Shown piece by piece: positions 7,953 through 16,744 of a stretch of DNA of 44,941 nt. Made by a program: the position numbers and the translations under genes. Origin of the DNA: Intestinibacillus massiliensis (lineage in GTDB: Bacteria > Bacillota > Clostridia > Oscillospirales > Butyricicoccaceae). The first letter of the stretch is position 1, and every line of letters begins with the position of its first letter. A model generated the notes under the pieces. It was not told the origin of the DNA. It saw only the letters and a list, made by a program, of their open reading frames with translations, and made no database searches. The stretch spans positions 122,260 through 167,200 of the forward strand of contig NZ_LT707060.1 of the NCBI RefSeq assembly GCF_900155735.1. The letters are read 5' to 3'.

Positions 7953-8956
7953 TCCGCTTTGCCCCCCGTTTTTCCAGGTTCTGCCGCGCGCCGGGATAGC
8001 GCGCGCTGCTTGAGGTACTTAAAGTTTACGTTGCCCAGGATCCCGTCGGGCTTGACCATCATCAGCACGACGATCAGGATGCCGTAGAACAGGTTGCGGT
8101 ACATGCCGAGCGCGCGGATGGTCTCCGGGATGATGGTCAGGATGGACGCGCCCAGGATGGTGCCCGGGATCGAGCCGAGGCCGCCGAAGATCGCCATGAC
8201 CAGCATATCGGTCGAGGCGGCGGTTGTGAAGCTCGTCGGGTCGATGTAATTGATGTAGTGGGCGTAGAACGCGCCGGCCACGCCGACGATCATGGAGGAG
8301 ATGATAAAGACCATGATCTTGTACTTGAACACGTTGACGCCCATCGCCTGCGCGGCTAGGTCGTCCTCCCGGATGGCCATGATCGCCGTGCCGATGCGGG
8401 AATGCACGATACTGTAAATCACGAGCGCGGACAGGATGACGAGCACCAGCATGACGAAGTAGATCTGTGTGTTGGACGACAGGTCGATGCCGAAAAAGTT
8501 CGGGGACGGGATGCCCGGGATGCCGAGCGGGCCGCGGGTCAGGCCGGTCCAGTTCATTTCCACCAGGCGGATGATCTCACAGAAGCCCAGCGTGACGATC
8601 GTCAGGAAGTAGCCCTTCAGCTTGAGGGCGGCGCCGCCGAGCAGCAGGCTGAACACCCCCGCGACGATGGCGGCCGCGACCATGCACGCGCCCATGCCCA
8701 GGCCGGCGCGCGTGGCGATCAGGGCGGCGGTATACGCGCCGATGCCCCAGAAGGCCGCGTGGCCGAGCGTCATCAGGCCGAGGAACCCGGTCAGCAGGTT
8801 CAGGCTGAGCGCGATCATGACGTACATGAAGCAGATCGTCATGATACGCAGGATGTACGAGGAGGATACGGCGAATGGGAAGGCAATCAGCAGCACGATC
8901 AGGACAACCGAGATCGCGCGCATATGCAATGCGACAAAATCAAGCGCTTTTTTCAC
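7949..8956 (-). CDS. livM: LivM-type ABC transporter permease
   Basis: 335 aa, polytopic membrane protein with about eight hydrophobic segments. It has the LivM landmarks LGHAAFWGIGAYTAAL, the EDDLAAQAMGVNVFKYK cytoplasmic loop that contacts the ATPase, and MAIFGGLGSIPG. A GTG at 8956 is chosen as start because GGGGG lies nine nt before it, whereas a TTG at 8965 would sit inside the ribosome-binding site. It is 4 nt overlapped with livG downstream and spaced 15 nt from the livH stop. Confidence 0.88.
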   Translation of the reverse strand: MKKALDFVALHMRAISVVLIVLLIAFPFAVSSSYILRIMTICFMYVMIALSLNLLTGFLGLMTLGHAAFWGIGAYTAALIATRAGLGMGACMVAAAIVAGVFSLLLGGAALKLKGYFLTIVTLGFCEIIRLVEMNWTGLTRGPLGIPGIPSPNFFGIDLSSNTQIYFVMLVLVILSALVIYSIVHSRIGTAIMAIREDDLAAQAMGVNVFKYKIMVFIISSMIVGVAGAFYAHYINYIDPTSFTTAASTDMLVMAIFGGLGSIPGTILGASILTIIPETIRALGMYRNLFYGILIVVLMMVKPDGILGNVNFKYLKQRALSRRAAEPGKTGGKAE

Positions 8957-8971
8957 TGCGTGCAACCCCCT

Positions 8972-9850
8972 TTAAACCTTGTTGATCTTCTTCTTGCCAA
9001 ACAGGCCGGCCGGCTTGACAAGGATGATGATGATCAGGATGATGAACGCCACCGCGTCGCGGTAGCCTGCGCTGATATAGCTTGCGCCCAGCGTTTCGAA
9101 CAGGCCGACGAGCAGGCCGCCGACCATCGCGCCCGGCAGCACGCCGACGCCGCCGAGGACCGCGGAGGCCATGGTCTTCATGCCGATGGTAAAGCCCATG
9201 TTGATGTCGATGGTCTGGTAATACATACCGACCAGCGTGCCCGCGATCGCCGCGAGCGCCGAGGAGATGATGAAGGTCACGGAAATGACCATGTTGACGT
9301 TCACGCCCATCAGGCGGGCGGCGTCCGCGTTCTGCGCGGTGCAGCGCATGGCCTTGCCGAGCTTGGTCTTATAGGTGACGTAGGACAGCACGCCCATGAG
9401 CAGCAGCGCCACGGCCAGGATGACGATCTGGCTCGTGTTGACGGTCGTCCCGCCGACCTGGAACTGGCCGAAGTCGATCAGGTTCGGGTAGGGCTTGGTC
9501 TGGCTGCCGAAGAACAGCAGGATGACGTTGTCGATCACCGTTGCAAAGCCCATGGTGGTGATGAGGCCGGTGAGCTTGGGCGCTTTCTTTTCGCGCAAAC
9601 GGCGCAGCGCGAAACGGTCGAGGCAGAAACCGACGACGCCGGTCATCACGACGCCCAGGATGAACGCCAGGATGAAGTGCCCCTGCATGGTGGTATACAC
9701 CATGAGCGTCAGGTAGCCGCCCAGCATGTAGATCGAGCCGTTTGCGAAGTTGACCAGTTCCAGCACGCCGAATACCATCGTAAAGCCGATCGCTACCAGC
9801 GCGTATGTACTGCCGATGGTCAACCCGTTGAGGATTTGTTCAAATAGCAT
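8972..9850 (-). CDS. livH: LivH-type ABC transporter permease
   Basis: 292 aa, polytopic. LivH landmarks include LNGLTIGSTYALVAIGFT at the N-terminus, the loop TAQNADAARLMGVNVN that docks on the ATPase, and SAVLGGVGVLPGAMVGG. It forms the channel with LivM. AAGGAG lies about 11 nt before the ATG. Upstream, 75 nt separate it from the URO-D-fold gene and contain a strong hairpin. Confidence 0.88.
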   Translation of the reverse strand: MLFEQILNGLTIGSTYALVAIGFTMVFGVLELVNFANGSIYMLGGYLTLMVYTTMQGHFILAFILGVVMTGVVGFCLDRFALRRLREKKAPKLTGLITTMGFATVIDNVILLFFGSQTKPYPNLIDFGQFQVGGTTVNTSQIVILAVALLLMGVLSYVTYKTKLGKAMRCTAQNADAARLMGVNVNMVISVTFIISSALAAIAGTLVGMYYQTIDINMGFTIGMKTMASAVLGGVGVLPGAMVGGLLVGLFETLGASYISAGYRDAVAFIILIIIILVKPAGLFGKKKINKV

Positions 9851-9879
9851 AAGGATGCTTTCTCCTTCCTAATAGGGCA

Positions 9880-9927
9880 AGAGCGGGAAGCGGCCTGAAA
9901 ACGCCCGCCGCCCGCTCTGCTTTTTTT
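9880..9927. repeat. Hairpin between the URO-D-fold gene and livH
   Basis: Stem AGAGCGGG (9880-9887) with CCCGCTCT (9911-9918), plus inner pairing. The T7 run (9921-9927) is on the plus strand, where no gene is read. On the minus strand the hairpin is not followed by T, so it may tune livH expression or protect the upstream mRNA end. Confidence 0.5.
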
Positions 9928-10975
9928 ATTTCAGGATGCCTTCTTCCTCGACCACCTCGCGCATCAGCGTGAAGACATAGCGGTCTACATCCATCGGCAG
10001 CGCGCAGCCGGGCGCGAAGATAAAGCGGCTGTCGCCGCACTCCTCCAGCGCGGTCACGAGGCGGCGGCGCAGGGTCTCCTTGATCGCGTCGCGGTCGTTT
10101 TCGGCATTGTGGAAGTCGTGGTGCTGGTCGATGCCGCCGATAAGGACCTTGTCGGTCATCTCGCGCACCTGCTTGATCGAGGTCAGCTTGGACATATCCG
10201 GGATACGCGTGCAGTTCTCCCAGTTGAGCGCCTGGATCGGGTAATCGAGGTACTCCCCGAAGGTCAGGTTCTCGCAGTAGTGGATGTGGAACATGTTAAA
10301 CCAGGTGCGGCCCTTGATGTAGTTGAGCAGCTCCAGGTCGTAGGGGTGGCAGAACTCGTCCTGCGCCGCCTTGGAGATCAGGTCGCGGCAGCCCCACTGC
10401 GTGGACAGGAAGATGCCGTCTATCCCGGCCTCGATCATGCGGTCGAGCAGCTTCTTGTTGGTCTCGAGCAGCGCTTCGAGCGCCTTGTGCACGTACTGCG
10501 GGTGCTCCGCCATAAGCTGCATGACCGGCGCGGGGTTGGTGGAGGAGATCATTTCCTGCAGCCAGGTCAGCGGGGTGAAGATGGTTGCGAGCACGGGCAC
10601 GTCGCCGTGGTAGTGCCCGCAGACGTTCTTGGCAAGCTGGATTTCGCGCTGGAACACCGCGTTCGTATCCGGGTCGATAACGGGCAGGTTCGCGACGTCC
10701 TCCGGGGTTTTGACCGGGTATTCCAGGAACTCGCCCGACCATTCCTTAGGGTCGTTGCGCCAGCGGATCTTCGCGCCGTAGGCGTCGGCGAAATAGTGGC
10801 CGTTCGACATGAGCTTGACAAAATCCCAGTCGTTGTTGTCGGTAAAATCGATGGTCGCCTTGGTGAAGTCGCGCACATTGCGGTCGACCATCGGCATATG
10901 TACCCAGCCGGACAGGCCGATACGGTCAAAAGGCTTTTTTTCCACCATCGCGCGGAGGCGTTCGGTCTTTGTCAT
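9926..10975 (-). CDS. Uroporphyrinogen decarboxylase-fold (methyltransferase-like) protein in a Liv operon
   Basis: 349 aa, URO-D superfamily. Many members are not heme enzymes but zinc-dependent methyltransferases of the MtaA/MtbA kind that work with corrinoid proteins. Candidate metal-site residues are H230, H232 and C234 in HIHYCENL, and C324 in APGCALP. The last matches the methyltransferase-type C-terminal cysteine motif; the first resembles H-x-C with histidine in place of cysteine. No corrinoid protein or heme-synthesis gene is nearby. AAAGGGG lies upstream of the ATG. It sits between livK and livH in one direction of transcription, so it probably acts on the imported compound. The exact reaction is unknown. 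Confidence 0.75.
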   Translation of the reverse strand: MTKTERLRAMVEKKPFDRIGLSGWVHMPMVDRNVRDFTKATIDFTDNNDWDFVKLMSNGHYFADAYGAKIRWRNDPKEWSGEFLEYPVKTPEDVANLPVIDPDTNAVFQREIQLAKNVCGHYHGDVPVLATIFTPLTWLQEMISSTNPAPVMQLMAEHPQYVHKALEALLETNKKLLDRMIEAGIDGIFLSTQWGCRDLISKAAQDEFCHPYDLELLNYIKGRTWFNMFHIHYCENLTFGEYLDYPIQALNWENCTRIPDMSKLTSIKQVREMTDKVLIGGIDQHHDFHNAENDRDAIKETLRRRLVTALEECGDSRFIFAPGCALPMDVDRYVFTLMREVVEEEGILK

Positions 10976-11090
10976 TTTTATTTCCCCTTTGTTCTAAAAT
11001 GAGAGGCCGTTTGAAAGGTCGTGGCGTTTGGCTAGAGCAGCTTATTCCTAAACAGGCTGCCAGAGCAACGGCCCTAAATGGTTTCCAGTG

Positions 11091-11127
11091 TTTCGCCGCG
11101 CCCGTTTGGAAGGCGGGCGCGGCGAAA
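11091..11127. repeat. Intercistronic hairpin downstream of livK
   Basis: 14-bp perfect stem (11091-11104 and 11114-11127) with a 9-nt loop, 38 nt after the livK stop. There is no T-run on the minus strand after it. Such hairpins behind binding-protein genes commonly stabilise the first cistron so the binding protein is made in excess. That role is inferred. Confidence 0.6.
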
Positions 11128-11164
11128 AAAGAAGAGAAGGTTTACGCGAAGAGAAGTAGAGGCG

Positions 11165-12373
11165 TTACGCGTTATAAGAGGCGAACTCGCCGTCCTTGAC
11201 CGTATAGATGAATACGTCCTTGACGACGTACTGGCCGTCAAACGACATCGACTTGCCGGAAGCGACCTCGATGGGCGCCTTGTGCATCTCGTCGATCAGC
11301 GCCTGCGGGTCGGTCGTGCCGACGTTCTTGGCCGCGGTCATCGCGAGCATCGCCGCGTCATAGGCGGAGGCCGCAAAGCCGTCGCACGGGACGTCCGGGT
11401 ACTTTTCCGTGTAGCGTTTGGTAAAGTCCTTGAGGTATTCGCTGTAGTCGTTTTCGCCGTTCATGATGGAATCCAGGTAAACCGGGGTCGTGCCCGCCAG
11501 GATGATGCCGTCCGCCTTGTTGCCGACGAGGTCCAGGAACTCCTGCTTGAACACGTTGCCGGGGCCTGCGAGCTGCACGCCGGTCAGGCCGACCTTTTCG
11601 GTCTGCAGGATGGCGTTCGCAACGTCGTTATACTCGCCGTCGATATAGAGGATAGCCGGATTCGCGGCCTTTGCCTTGGACAGGATCGGGGTGAAGTCCT
11701 TGGTCTGCTGCGGGACGAAGTTCTCGATCAGGACGACCTTGCCGCCCAGGTCCTCATAGGTCTTTTTCATGATCTCCGCGCCCGCGACGCCGAGGTCGGT
11801 GTTCTGGTGGATGATCGCCAGGTCGCCGCCGCCGAACTTTTCAAACAGCAGGTTGGTGGTCTTGGTGCGCTCGAGGTCCGCGATCGGGGAGATCGGGATC
11901 ATCATCTTGCCCATTTCCGGGAAGTCCGGGTGGGAGGTGTTCGGGGAGACGAGCGGCATGGAGTTCTTTTCATAAACCGGCGCCGCCGCCATCGTGACGC
12001 TCGAGCCGAAGGAGCCTACGGTCGCGAACACGTCCTTTTCGCCCACGATCTTGTTGGCGATGTTGATGCCTTCCTTCTGGTCGCCCTTGTCGTCGTTGAT
12101 CTCGAGGACGACGTCTTCGCCGCCCAGGCCGCCAGCCGCGTTAAAATCCGCAACCGCCATTTCCAGCGCGTTCTTATAGCTGATGCCGTACTGCATGGTG
12201 TTGCCGGTCAGCGGGATCGAAGCCGCCAGCGTGTGCTTGGTATACTGGACGCCGCCCTCGGAGGGGGTGCCGTTTGCCGCGGGGGTATCGTCCTTGGCCG
12301 CATCGCCGCCGCAGCCGGTGAGCAGGCTGGCCGCCATGACGCCCGCCATGCATAAAGACAGGAATTTTTTCAT
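11165..12373 (-). CDS. livK: LivK-type substrate-binding lipoprotein
   Basis: 402 aa. A lipoprotein signal peptide (MKKFLSLCMAGVMAASLLTGC) ends at lipobox cysteine C21, followed by a DTPAANGTPSEGG linker. The mature part is a type I periplasmic-binding fold of the amide/branched-chain family: PLTGNTMQYGISYKNALEMAV and ITP-like SPNTSHPDFPEMG are characteristic. It captures the solute outside the membrane for LivHMGF. A longer open frame exists, but ATG 12373 has GGAGG in position. It is the first gene of the operon, behind the promoter at 12489-12517. Confidence 0.88.
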   Translation of the reverse strand: MKKFLSLCMAGVMAASLLTGCGGDAAKDDTPAANGTPSEGGVQYTKHTLAASIPLTGNTMQYGISYKNALEMAVADFNAAGGLGGEDVVLEINDDKGDQKEGINIANKIVGEKDVFATVGSFGSSVTMAAAPVYEKNSMPLVSPNTSHPDFPEMGKMMIPISPIADLERTKTTNLLFEKFGGGDLAIIHQNTDLGVAGAEIMKKTYEDLGGKVVLIENFVPQQTKDFTPILSKAKAANPAILYIDGEYNDVANAILQTEKVGLTGVQLAGPGNVFKQEFLDLVGNKADGIILAGTTPVYLDSIMNGENDYSEYLKDFTKRYTEKYPDVPCDGFAASAYDAAMLAMTAAKNVGTTDPQALIDEMHKAPIEVASGKSMSFDGQYVVKDVFIYTVKDGEFASYNA

Positions 12374-12488
12374 TTTCGTTTCCTCCCAAAATTTTGTTTT
12401 GTACGGCTGCCCCCAAAGCAGGCCGCACGCCATATTTAAGCTCCCCAGGAGTTTAAACCTATTTTCATAGTGGATTAGTATGAATTAG

Positions 12489-12517
12489 ATTGTATACCGG
12501 GAATCCGGATTTGTCAA
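12489..12517 (-). promoter_or_regulatory. Promoter of the Liv/URO-D/oxidoreductase operon
   Basis: Minus strand TTGACA, 17-nt spacer, TACAAT. The -35 overlaps the stop codon of the upstream cysteine desulfidase gene. It leaves a leader of about 110 nt before livK. Confidence 0.8.
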
Positions 12518-13794
12518 TCGTCCACCATAATTTTGAGCACCTCGACGTCGGTCTGCTTCATGCCGTCGCGGCCGAGCCGGCCGACGCTTTCGATCGTCTT
12601 TTCCAGGTCGTCCTTCACGATGCCCTCGCCGGCGTTAAAATATTCGTCCTTCATGGCCATGTAATGCGCCATGACCGCCGCATCGACCGCGGAGGCGATT
12701 TTCGCCGCGCAGGACGGCTTTGCGCCGTCGCACACGATGCCGGAAACGTTCGCGAGCGTGTTGGTGATGGTGTGGGATACGCGCTCGTACCCGCCGCCGC
12801 TCAAGTAGGTGATCGCCGCGCCCGCGCCGCACGCCGCGCTGACCGCGCCGCAGTAGGCGGAAAGGCGGCCGATTGCCGTCTTCTGATGGATGGCGACCAG
12901 GTTGCTGACGAGCAGCGCCCGGTACAGCTTTTCCCGGCTCGCGCCAAGCTCCTTGGCAAATTCTATGACGGGCAGGGACGCGGTCATGCCCTGGTTGCCG
13001 CTGCCGGAATTGATGACGACCGGCAGTACGCAGCCGCTCATGCGGGCGTCCGACCCGGCGGCCGCGCTCGCTTTCGCACGGACCTTGACGTCGTCGCCGT
13101 AGACGCTGAGCAGCGTTTTGCCGACGTTGGCGCCGTAGTCCTTGGCCAGCCCCTCTTTGGAAATCGCAGTGTTGCACTCGATCTGCTGGTCGAGCACGCC
13201 GCGCACGGTATCCAGGTCGGCATGGTCGGCATAATCCAGGATATCGCGGATGTTCAGGCAGCTGTGGTCGGGTTCCGCGGCCTCGGCCTGCGTTTCGCCC
13301 GGGTCGGCGCGGAACAGGGTCTCGCCGTTTTTCTCGATGCGCACGATGTTCGTGTGCTCGTTCAGGATTTCGACCGTCGCGGTGTCTTCCCCCGCGGAGG
13401 CGGTCAGGATGATGTGCAGGTTGGCGGTACCGTGCAGCACCTCGACCTTACAAAGCCCCCCGGCGAGCAGCGCGCGGGCCTTTTCAACATCCTCCGGGGT
13501 AACGGTGGTCAGCACCTCGAGCTTGCGCGCGGGGTCGCCGCCGACCGCGCCGACAATGGCGGCGGTCTCGATGCCCTTCATATTGCCGGTGTTCGGTACG
13601 ATGACGCCCTTGACGTTTTTCACGATGTTGCCGCTGCACGCCGCTACGATATGCTCCGGGAAACGGCCAAGCGTCTGCCGGGCGACCGCGCTTGCGTAGG
13701 ATATCGCGATCGGCTCGGTGCAGCCCAGCGCCGGGACAAGCTCGCTTTTCAGGATGGCGGTGTACTGGCTGTAAAGCTGTTCTTTATCGCTCAT
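12514..13794 (-). CDS. cyuA: L-cysteine desulfidase / UPF0597 (CyuA-type) enzyme
   Basis: 426 aa. This serine-dehydratase-alpha-like family breaks L-cysteine into pyruvate, ammonia and sulfide with a 4Fe-4S cluster. The proposed nucleophile is C25 in LGCTEPIA. Later cysteines suited to the cluster lie in MSGCVLPV, YCGAVSAACGAG and VCDGAKPSC. The N-terminal MSDKEQLYSQY at ATG 13794 is chosen; AGGAG is rather far (13 nt), but no better start exists. Some family members act on other amino acids or serine, so the substrate is probable, not certain. It has its own consensus promoter at 13891-13920. Confidence 0.75.
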   Translation of the reverse strand: MSDKEQLYSQYTAILKSELVPALGCTEPIAISYASAVARQTLGRFPEHIVAACSGNIVKNVKGVIVPNTGNMKGIETAAIVGAVGGDPARKLEVLTTVTPEDVEKARALLAGGLCKVEVLHGTANLHIILTASAGEDTATVEILNEHTNIVRIEKNGETLFRADPGETQAEAAEPDHSCLNIRDILDYADHADLDTVRGVLDQQIECNTAISKEGLAKDYGANVGKTLLSVYGDDVKVRAKASAAAGSDARMSGCVLPVVINSGSGNQGMTASLPVIEFAKELGASREKLYRALLVSNLVAIHQKTAIGRLSAYCGAVSAACGAGAAITYLSGGGYERVSHTITNTLANVSGIVCDGAKPSCAAKIASAVDAAVMAHYMAMKDEYFNAGEGIVKDDLEKTIESVGRLGRDGMKQTDVEVLKIMVDD

Positions 13795-13890
13795 TGCTGT
13801 GTCTTCACTCCTATGGTCTGCAATTGATGGCTTCCCTGGCCGACGGCCCGGGCCATAATCCCGGCGGTGTTCCCCTGCCGGAGTAACCAC

Positions 13891-13920
13891 AGTATAAGGG
13901 GAAGGGGGAAGCGTTGTCAA
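13891..13920 (-). promoter_or_regulatory. Promoter of the cysteine desulfidase gene
   Basis: Minus strand TTGACA, 18-nt spacer, TATACT. The ~90-nt leader contains two GC-rich hairpins (around 13844-13856 and 13861-13881). I see no known riboswitch in it. Confidence 0.75.
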
Positions 13921-14746
13921 TTTTGGCGGGAGCGAAGAGGATACAAATTAATTGTGCAAAATGACGGAAAAATGCTGGGAAATCACCAGGAAGTTTCGCG
14001 GAAACCATCCGGATTCTCCATAGCGCACAGGATTTTGTGGGTAAATTGCACAATTAAATAGGGTTATTAATGTGCAAACAGGTAGATTCGCACAGAGAGG
14101 AAGCCCGAAAAAATGAAATGCAGGATTTACAATAAAAACTTGCATAAAGAGAAATGGCGAAATATTTGTATTTATAATTGGATATTATTCCAAATTAAAC
14201 GGAAAAAATACGGAAAACAGAACGTTTTACGGGTTGGTAAATTAAGGCGCGCACCTTGGGGCGACAGCAAGATTACACACCGGGTGATGCCAAAACGCCC
14301 GGTTCCGGCGGAAAAACTCAGCAATATTTTTCACCTGTTCCGGTGGAATCGGAAAAATCAAAAGAAAAATATGCGGTTTTGCCAACTGGCGGGACACAAA
14401 ATTGCTTTGCCGTGCATTTTGTTCACACTTCTTGTCATTATATACAAAGAATCTTGTTGCACAGCGGGTCGGATATGGAAAAGGCTGGCGGAAGGGGCTG
14501 CGGTAAATTGTCCTGCTGCGGGCGGGTAACGTTTGTGCAGATAAGGGATAGTTGGGATAAAAATGCGGATATTTAACGTGATTTTTGCAGATATACGCAA
14601 AAAATATGCCGCAATCGGCAAAGGATAACGGCGGGCGCGGCCGCCGCGCATACGGGGCGCGGGGGTGCACAAAATTGCTGCGCCGCATACGGGGACGCCC
14701 CTGCTGCAATAAAAAAGCCCACGCCCTGCAAAGCGGTTTTTGCATG
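13921..14746. other. Gene-free, AT-richer stretch with repeated TTGTGCA-type words
   Basis: About 830 nt with no convincing gene. The base composition is clearly lower in GC than in the flanking genes. An 11-nt inverted repeat, TTAATTGTGCA (13948-13958) and TGCACAATTAA (14047-14057), is followed by a third near copy, TTAATGTGCA (14067-14076). Further GTGCA/TGCAC words occur near 14460, 14534 and 14667. An open frame at 14113-14529 has only a poor ribosome-binding site and a composition unlike its neighbours. The stretch may be decayed sequence, a regulator-binding region or an RNA gene. Confidence 0.45.
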
Positions 14747-14778
14747 AAAAACCGGCGGCATCGTCCTCTTGCCGCCGG
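14747..14778 (-). terminator. Terminator of the AraC regulator gene
   Basis: Minus-strand stem of 9 bp (14770-14778 with 14752-14760) followed by T5. It starts 6 nt beyond the stop at 14784. Confidence 0.8.
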
Positions 14779-14783
14779 CGGGG

Positions 14784-15635
14784 TCAATATTGTTTTTTCT
14801 GCACCTGCGCGCGGAACTCGTTGGGGGTCTTGCCGGTCGTCTTTTTAAAAACGTTGAGGAAATAGTTGAAGTTCGCATACCCGACCATTTGGGATATCTG
14901 CTTGACTGGGTAATTGGTGGTGCACAGCAGGTTTTGCGCCTCGCCGATCCGCAGGCGGATGACATAGCGGATCATGGGGATGCCCAGGTGGCTTTTCATG
15001 ATGTGCGCCAGGTAAAAGGTGCTCACATAAAATTTGTCCGCCACGCTTTTGAGGGACAGGTTTTCACAGTAGTGCACCTTGAGGTACTCCTCCACCTGCT
15101 CCGCCAGGCGCGAGGTCATGCGGTCAATCTCCAGCGACTTTTCCGGGACGGCGCTGCTCCGCGCGATCAGCGCGAAAACACCGAGCAGCACGCCGCCGCA
15201 TACCTGCTCGTACCGCGGTTTAGAGTTGTTGTATTCGGTCTCGATGAGGCGCAGGCAGGACAGCAGCTCGTCGTGGTATTCGTTCTTCGGGATCACCGGG
15301 CAGGCGTCGTCCGGCAGCAGGTGGTTGGGCGGCATGCCGGCCAGCAGCACATTGTCCAGGCCGTAGACGTATTTTTCCACCACAACGCCGGCTTCATACT
15401 TTTCGCTGTGCATGGCGTCCTGGTTGATGAGCAGCAGGTCGCCTTCCGTGAACGGGTATTCCTTGCCGCGCACGGAAACCGTGCCGCTGCCGTGCGCCAG
15501 GTAGACGAGCTCGCAGATATCCTCATGCTTATGATAAAAGTATTCCGCGCTCTCGCTGTGCTGGTGCAGGATGTACCGCAGGGAGGGGAGATACCGCTCC
15601 TTGACGGGGTATTTTTCAAAATCAGCCTGTTGCAT
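14784..15635 (-). CDS. AraC family regulator with N-terminal cupin sensor
   Basis: 283 aa. The N-terminal ~160 residues are a cupin-like ligand domain (HQHSESAEYFYHKHEDICELVYL). The C-terminal ~100 residues hold two helix-turn-helix motifs with the family signature around RLRIGEAQNLLCTTNYPVKQISQMVGYANFNYFLNVFKKTTGKTP. AAAGGAGG precedes the ATG. It lies 33 nt behind the inositol-dehydrogenase-like gene in the same direction, so the pair is probably one operon with the regulator second, from the promoter at 16745-16773. It likely senses a sugar or cyclitol. Confidence 0.85.
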   Translation of the reverse strand: MQQADFEKYPVKERYLPSLRYILHQHSESAEYFYHKHEDICELVYLAHGSGTVSVRGKEYPFTEGDLLLINQDAMHSEKYEAGVVVEKYVYGLDNVLLAGMPPNHLLPDDACPVIPKNEYHDELLSCLRLIETEYNNSKPRYEQVCGGVLLGVFALIARSSAVPEKSLEIDRMTSRLAEQVEEYLKVHYCENLSLKSVADKFYVSTFYLAHIMKSHLGIPMIRYVIRLRIGEAQNLLCTTNYPVKQISQMVGYANFNYFLNVFKKTTGKTPNEFRAQVQKKQY

Positions 15636-15668
15636 GCCGCACCTCCTTTCCCTATTCGTTCCCGCCGC

Positions 15669-16688
15669 CTATACCGTCCCGCGCGTGAGCGTCGGCAGCG
15701 CCACCGGGCGGTTTTCCGCCGCAGACTGCCGCGCGGCCAGGCCGATGCGCAGCGCCTGCAGGCCGTCGAACCCGTCCGCCTGCACCGGCGCGTCCCCGGC
15801 GCAGGCGGCTGCAAAAGCGGCAAACTGCGCCGCATAGGCCTGTTCGTAGCGGGGGAGGAACGGCCCGACCGGGGCGGCGTATTCCGCGTGCCCGTCCAAA
15901 TGCAGGGAAACCGTGGAGGCGCGCTCGTTATCCGCCGTCAGGCAGCCGCGCGAGCCGAAGGCCTCGGCGCGCTGGTCGTGCCCATAGGAGCACTGGCGGC
16001 AATTGTCGATCAGCGCGGTCGCGCCGTTTTCAAACTTCAGCATGGCGGCCGCGGTGTCGTAATCCCCGGCTTCCCGGATGGCGGGGTCGGTCAGCACGTC
16101 GCCGTGCGCATAGACCTCCCGCACCTCGCTGCACGCAAGGTACCGCGCCATATCGATATCATGCACCATCATGTCGAGGAAAATACCGCCGGAGCCGGGC
16201 AGGTAGGAGAGCGGCGGCGGCGCGATGTTCCGCGAGGTCAGCTTGAGGGTGCGCACGTCGCCGAGGCCGCCCGCAACGATACGGTCGTGCATCAGGCGGA
16301 AATTCCGGTCGAAGCGCCGCTGGAACCCGACCTGGAGGACAACGCCCGCGCGGTCGGCCGCGCGCATCGCGTCCACGACGCGCTGGGGGGACAGGCTGAC
16401 CGGCTTTTCACAGAAAACGTGCTTGCCCGCGTCCGCCGCTTCCTCGATCAGGCGCGCATGGGAATCCCCCGGGGTGCAGATCAGCACCGCGCCGATCCTG
16501 GGGTCGCGCAGCAGGTCGTGATAATCGTTTGTCAGGCAGGCCACGCCCGCGTCCCGCGCCCAGCCGGCCAGTTCCCGGCGGAGCTGCCGTACCGCGACTG
16601 CGCGGACATGCAGCCCGGTCGCGTGCCGCCGCAGCACTTCCGCGTGCGTTTTGCCGATGCGCCCCGCGCCGATAATCCCCACGTCCAT
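15669..16688 (-). CDS. Inositol 2-dehydrogenase-like Gfo/Idh/MocA oxidoreductase
   Basis: 339 aa. NAD fold GIIGAGRIG at 4-12, and the catalytic set K95 (CEKP), D172 and H176 (LDMMVHDIDM). These occupy the same positions that I recall for Bacillus subtilis IolG. The GFQRRFD and VHDIDMARYL segments are typical of inositol dehydrogenases. It would oxidise myo-inositol or a stereoisomer to an inosose with NAD. AAGGGGG precedes ATG 16688. It is a separate paralog of the iolG at 33019 and carries its own promoter and AraC regulator, which suggests a different isomer or glycoside. Confidence 0.75.
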   Translation of the reverse strand: MDVGIIGAGRIGKTHAEVLRRHATGLHVRAVAVRQLRRELAGWARDAGVACLTNDYHDLLRDPRIGAVLICTPGDSHARLIEEAADAGKHVFCEKPVSLSPQRVVDAMRAADRAGVVLQVGFQRRFDRNFRLMHDRIVAGGLGDVRTLKLTSRNIAPPPLSYLPGSGGIFLDMMVHDIDMARYLACSEVREVYAHGDVLTDPAIREAGDYDTAAAMLKFENGATALIDNCRQCSYGHDQRAEAFGSRGCLTADNERASTVSLHLDGHAEYAAPVGPFLPRYEQAYAAQFAAFAAACAGDAPVQADGFDGLQALRIGLAARQSAAENRPVALPTLTRGTV

Positions 16689-16744
16689 GCCGGTGTTCCC
16701 CCTTACACGCCGTATTTTTCATAAAAGGCGCCTAGATGGTCTCT

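Noticed and set aside
12489-12500. TTGTATACC at the Liv operon promoter as a further GntR site
   Set aside because: It largely coincides with the -10 box (TACAAT) and lacks the second half of the palindrome.
13795-13890. A riboswitch in the cysteine desulfidase leader
   Set aside because: There are GC-rich hairpins, but no core of a known riboswitch class and no terminator before the gene.
14113-14529. A 138-codon open frame in the gene-free stretch
   Set aside because: The ribosome-binding site is poor and far (about 12 nt). The product is a mix of basic and aromatic residues without domain, and the stretch lacks the codon bias of the neighbours.
14769-16724. A 651-codon open frame on the plus strand across the AraC and dehydrogenase genes
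   Set aside because: It spans two clear minus-strand genes and their intergenic gap and has no start signal.
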